A stretch of 64,000 nucleotides of DNA, taken from NCBI GenBank assembly GCA_913057945.1, contig CAJXOF010000004.1:62001-126000 (forward strand), in the 5' to 3' direction. The notes under the pieces are model-generated. The model was not told the DNA's origin, ran no database searches, and saw only the letters and a list, made by a program, of their open reading frames with translations. This document shows, in pieces, positions 61,307 through 64,000 of this stretch. Numbering within the stretch: position 1 is the first letter of the stretch; each line of letters begins with the position of its first letter. The DNA is from an uncultured Hyphomonadaceae bacterium (GTDB lineage: Bacteria; Pseudomonadota; Alphaproteobacteria; Caulobacterales; Hyphomonadaceae). Position numbers and translations under genes: made by a program.

Positions 61307-62722
61307 ATGAAACGGTTAAGCTTGAAAAGCTTTCTGATCGGAGCGACGGCGCTTATGGCAGTTGCGACTGCAGCAACGCCCGTAGCGAATGCACAAGAAG
61401 ATTATATCGAGCGCTGGAAGGCGTTTGCCAAGGAGACGGGCTTGCCCGAACACAAAGCCTGGGCTGATATGCTTGACAATGATGAGACCCGAAAACTTGA
61501 GAAAGAGTGGAAGGATTTCAGAGGTTACACGGCCTCGAGCCTCATAGAGGACGCCGATATTCCGGGCGAGCTAAAACCAGGGTTAATCATCACGAAAGAC
61601 AACCTGGCGTCAATGCCTTGGTTGTCAGACTATCTTCCAAAGTTCTGGATTGATCGGCTCAATAGTGAGTGGATGGGTGTCAAGGGTATCCGCATTGTTC
61701 CCACGAACCATTATTATATGCAGAAAGCTCTGCTCGATGCGACCAAGAAGCTGGGCAAAGATCCCTTCACGATTAATGAAAAGGGTGAGCTGGTAGACAG
61801 GGACGGAAAAAATGGCGTTCTCACAAAGAGCGGATTGCCTTTCCTGACACCAAAAAATGGTGATGAACTAAACTGGTTGTTCAATGCGCACGGCGTGGGA
61901 ACAGAAGATCTCTGGTTCAACCCGGTACTGATGACCGGCTGTAGCTCCAGCAATAAGGTCGAACGCTCTTACACAGGCAATATTTGGTGGCGCAAGATGG
62001 CGGGTAGAGTTGGTAAAACTCCGCTCGGTAATGTTCCGGGATATGAAGGTGTCACCGAAGCGGGTTCTTTGCTACTAACTTCGCCTAGGGATGTGCGAGG
62101 ATTAGCCGGTGTCCGACTTCGGTACGCGGATGCTGACAAAGATGACAACTTCAAGATTTTCATCCCTACGCTCCGTCGTACTCGCACTCTTACTGGTACC
62201 AATGGCCAAGATCCAATTGCTCCGTCTCTGGAGCTCACTTGGGACGAATGGCGTAGTCAGTGGACCAAAACTGATAAACGCAAATTCAAGTACACCATGG
62301 TTAAAGAGGGCTTCGTATTAGCCGCACCGGAGGTTGGTGCAGCATACGATCCTTATCGTCCGGATGAGGCGCATTGCGCTTTGACGGGAATTGTTGACAT
62401 GGAGCTGAGGCCGGTATGGGTTTATGATATCGATGATCTCACCAACAGCTACCAGTACTCCAAAAAACGCATTTGGGTAGATAAGGAACTCTACTATACC
62501 CAGTGGATGGAAATGTACGATCGTCGGGGTAACCTATGGCGGACTTGGGACGATTCACGCTGGTGGCAGCCCACAACGGGACGCGCAATGTGGCGTTCAT
62601 TGATTATTCCAAACTTGATTTCACAACGGCACACGATACTCAGCATGTCGTCGGATTGGGAGAAAGTTGATCAGATGGACAATTCTTTGTTCGACGTCGA
62701 TAAATTGAGAGACAAACGCTAG
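61307..62722 (+). CDS. DUF1329 periplasmic protein
   Basis: The 471-aa protein has a signal peptide (SFLIGATALMAVATAATPVANA). The DUF1329 body resembles the LolA/LolB lipid-carrier fold (YMQKALLDATKKLGKDP, then GCSSSNKVERSYTGNIWWRKM and QWMEMYDRRGNLWR). It is predicted to shuttle a hydrophobic compound across the periplasm between the DUF1302 barrel and the RND transporter. The ATG at 61307 has GGAGAAG seven bases upstream; three earlier in-frame starts have none. Confidence 0.88.
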   Translation: MKRLSLKSFLIGATALMAVATAATPVANAQEDYIERWKAFAKETGLPEHKAWADMLDNDETRKLEKEWKDFRGYTASSLIEDADIPGELKPGLIITKDNLASMPWLSDYLPKFWIDRLNSEWMGVKGIRIVPTNHYYMQKALLDATKKLGKDPFTINEKGELVDRDGKNGVLTKSGLPFLTPKNGDELNWLFNAHGVGTEDLWFNPVLMTGCSSSNKVERSYTGNIWWRKMAGRVGKTPLGNVPGYEGVTEAGSLLLTSPRDVRGLAGVRLRYADADKDDNFKIFIPTLRRTRTLTGTNGQDPIAPSLELTWDEWRSQWTKTDKRKFKYTMVKEGFVLAAPEVGAAYDPYRPDEAHCALTGIVDMELRPVWVYDIDDLTNSYQYSKKRIWVDKELYYTQWMEMYDRRGNLWRTWDDSRWWQPTTGRAMWRSLIIPNLISQRHTILSMSSDWEKVDQMDNSLFDVDKLRDKR

Positions 62723-62729
62723 TCACTCT

Positions 62730-62760
62730 CGGGTTGGCATTCATCAAGATTGCCAACCCG
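62730..62760 (+). terminator. Hairpin after DUF1329
   Basis: CGGGTTGGCA (62730-62739) and TGCCAACCCG (62751-62760) are perfect 10-base arms around an 11-base loop, eight bases after the DUF1329 stop. There is no T tract, so it may stabilise the message 3' end as much as terminate it. prpE starts 138 bases later and may have its own promoter. Confidence 0.6.
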
Positions 62761-62897
62761 CACGTGCTGCCGAGCTACGATTCACACCGAAGAAAATTGG
62801 AACTATTCCGTCTTGGTCACAGGCCGGAAACTGGTTGTGCGGTTGTAAAGAACATAGTGGCGGCAAGGCGGACCCGGCAGTATTGGAAGACATTCTT

Positions 62898-64000
62898 ATG
62901 GGAAGTTATAGAACGACATACCAGAAATGGGAATCGGCACCTGATAAGTTTTGGGAGGCAGCGTCTCATGCCGTGGAGTGGTATAGACCTTACGACGTAC
63001 TCAGAGAATCGAAAGATCATGCGACCCGTTGGTTTGTCGGCGCCGAATGCAACATATGCTGGAATGCTTTGGACCGTCATGTGCGCGATGGCCGTGGAGA
63101 TGATCTGGCGTTGATTTACGATAGCGCAATGACGGGAGCGGTGCGGAAGTATACTTATTCTGAACTACTCGATGAGGTTGGTATACTTGCGACCGTGCTA
63201 AAAGAGCGTGGGGTGAATGCCGGCGATCGGGTCTTGATTTACATGCCAATGGTTCCCGAGGCTGTGATTGCGATGCTTGCGACGGCGCGCATCGGAGCAG
63301 TCCATGTGGTCGTATTCGGGGGGTTCGCAGCTAGAGAGCTTGCCACTCGAATCGAGGACGCGACGCCAAGAATTGTGTTGTCAGCGTCCTGCGGGCTCGA
63401 GCCTGGTCGTATCGTTGAGTACAAGCCTCTCCTTGATGAGGCGATCAGGCTCAGCCCGCACAAACCTGAGTGTTCAATCATTTTCCAGCGTTCTAGCAGG
63501 ACGTGCGAGCTTGAGCATGAGCGGGACTTCGACTGGGCCGCCCTGGTTGAAACCGCAAGAACGGCTGGCGAGAGAGCCGAATGTGTGAGCGTGGCGTCTA
63601 CCGACCCGCTATACATTCTGCATACATCGGGGACGACTGGAAAGCCGAAGGGTATCGTCAGGGATCACGGGGGGTATGCGGTCGCTCTCAAATGGTCGAT
63701 GGAATATGTATACAATGTCAAACCGGGAGAGGTGTTCTGGGCCGCATCGGATGTAGGATGGGTCGTCGGTCATTCGTATATTGTGTATGGTCCGCTTCTT
63801 AACGCCAGTACGACGATACTGTTTGAAGGAAAGCCGGTCGGAACACCAGACGCTGCAACCTTTTGGAGGGTGATTGAGCGGCACCGGGTTAATACGCTCT
63901 TTACGGCACCCACGGCGTTAAGGGCGATCAAGAAAGTCGACCCAGCAGGCTCATTATTTTCCGGTTACGATCATTCCGGTTTCAGACAGCTGTTCCTTGC
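62898..64000 (+). CDS. prpE: Propionyl-CoA synthetase, N-terminal part
   Basis: The frame runs off the end of the window (367 codons seen; the family is about 630). It begins MGSYRTTYQKWESAPDKFW, as in PrpE. It has GAVRKYTYSELLDEV, the AMP-binding motif YILHTSGTTGKPKGI and PGEVFWAASDVGWVVGHSYI, all characteristic of the propionyl-CoA synthetase branch of acetyl-CoA synthetases. ATG 62898 has GGAAG about ten bases upstream. It activates propionate (or acetate) with ATP and CoA. In this cluster it could recover a C3 acid from a side chain, or assist the acylating dehydrogenase. Confidence 0.93.
   Translation, partial: MGSYRTTYQKWESAPDKFWEAASHAVEWYRPYDVLRESKDHATRWFVGAECNICWNALDRHVRDGRGDDLALIYDSAMTGAVRKYTYSELLDEVGILATVLKERGVNAGDRVLIYMPMVPEAVIAMLATARIGAVHVVVFGGFAARELATRIEDATPRIVLSASCGLEPGRIVEYKPLLDEAIRLSPHKPECSIIFQRSSRTCELEHERDFDWAALVETARTAGERAECVSVASTDPLYILHTSGTTGKPKGIVRDHGGYAVALKWSMEYVYNVKPGEVFWAASDVGWVVGHSYIVYGPLLNASTTILFEGKPVGTPDAATFWRVIERHRVNTLFTAPTALRAIKKVDPAGSLFSGYDHSGFRQLFL

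Noticed and set aside
1..64000. CRISPR arrays, insertion sequences and phage structural genes
   Set aside because: No spaced repeats, transposase or capsid/tail genes were seen anywhere in the window.

Overview
The window reads as the chromosome of a high-GC alphaproteobacterium, probably in or near the Hyphomonadaceae/Caulobacterales (an inference from the proteins, not shown). It carries an integrated conjugative element and, beyond the element's visible backbone, an aromatic-degradation gene cluster of lower GC. Coding is dense on both strands.

Region 1 (1-16,700) is core chromosome: the 3' end of a biotin-dependent carboxylase, gltX, a lipoprotein, nadE, a GGDEF enzyme, parE, an OYE-family flavin oxidoreductase, lon and tRNA-Val(TAC). 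One AT-rich gene for a KAP-family P-loop NTPase (about 5,880-8,163) looks acquired.

Region 2 (about 16,697-50,281) starts at the 3' end of tRNA-Val. It holds a decayed integrase tail, a Fic protein with a palindromic control region, an intact tyrosine recombinase, and a full Tn4371/RP4/Ti-like mating apparatus in the order traG-copG-trbB-C-D-E-J-L-F-G-I. Further along are a DUF3363-type relaxase, a TraF-like signal peptidase, DUF736, ParB, ArdA and a DUF2285 protein. Together these define an integrative and conjugative element (ICE). No second attachment site is visible, so the right border is unknown.

Region 3 is the cargo between traG and the relaxase. Seven genes (31,644-37,462) run head to tail, almost all with overlapping stop and start codons, behind a perfect palindrome that coincides with a promoter and the first start codon. 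They encode a nucleotidyltransferase-like DUF6932 protein, an XRE-ImmA/IrrE regulator-protease, a cysteine-rich DUF4186-like protein, a radical SAM enzyme, a wHTH-DPPW methyltransferase-like protein, an ASCH-domain protein and a nucleotide-kinase-like P-loop protein. A large SF2 helicase with a possible nuclease tail faces them. I do not recognise this set as a described system; it is the best candidate here for a new nucleic-acid or nucleotide modification or defence module.

Region 4 (50,580-64,000) is catabolic. A divergent operon encodes the last three steps of meta-cleavage (dienoate hydratase, hydroxyoxovalerate aldolase, acylating aldehyde dehydrogenase). It has an IclR regulator and two copies of an 11-bp palindrome flanking that regulator. 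Next come a BphB-type cis-dihydrodiol dehydrogenase, a YCF48/RND/DUF1302/DUF1329 envelope set and the start of prpE (propionyl-CoA synthetase). The first dioxygenase and the ring-cleavage enzyme are not in the window. The layout recalls the biphenyl ICE Tn4371, but whether this cluster lies inside the same element cannot be decided here.
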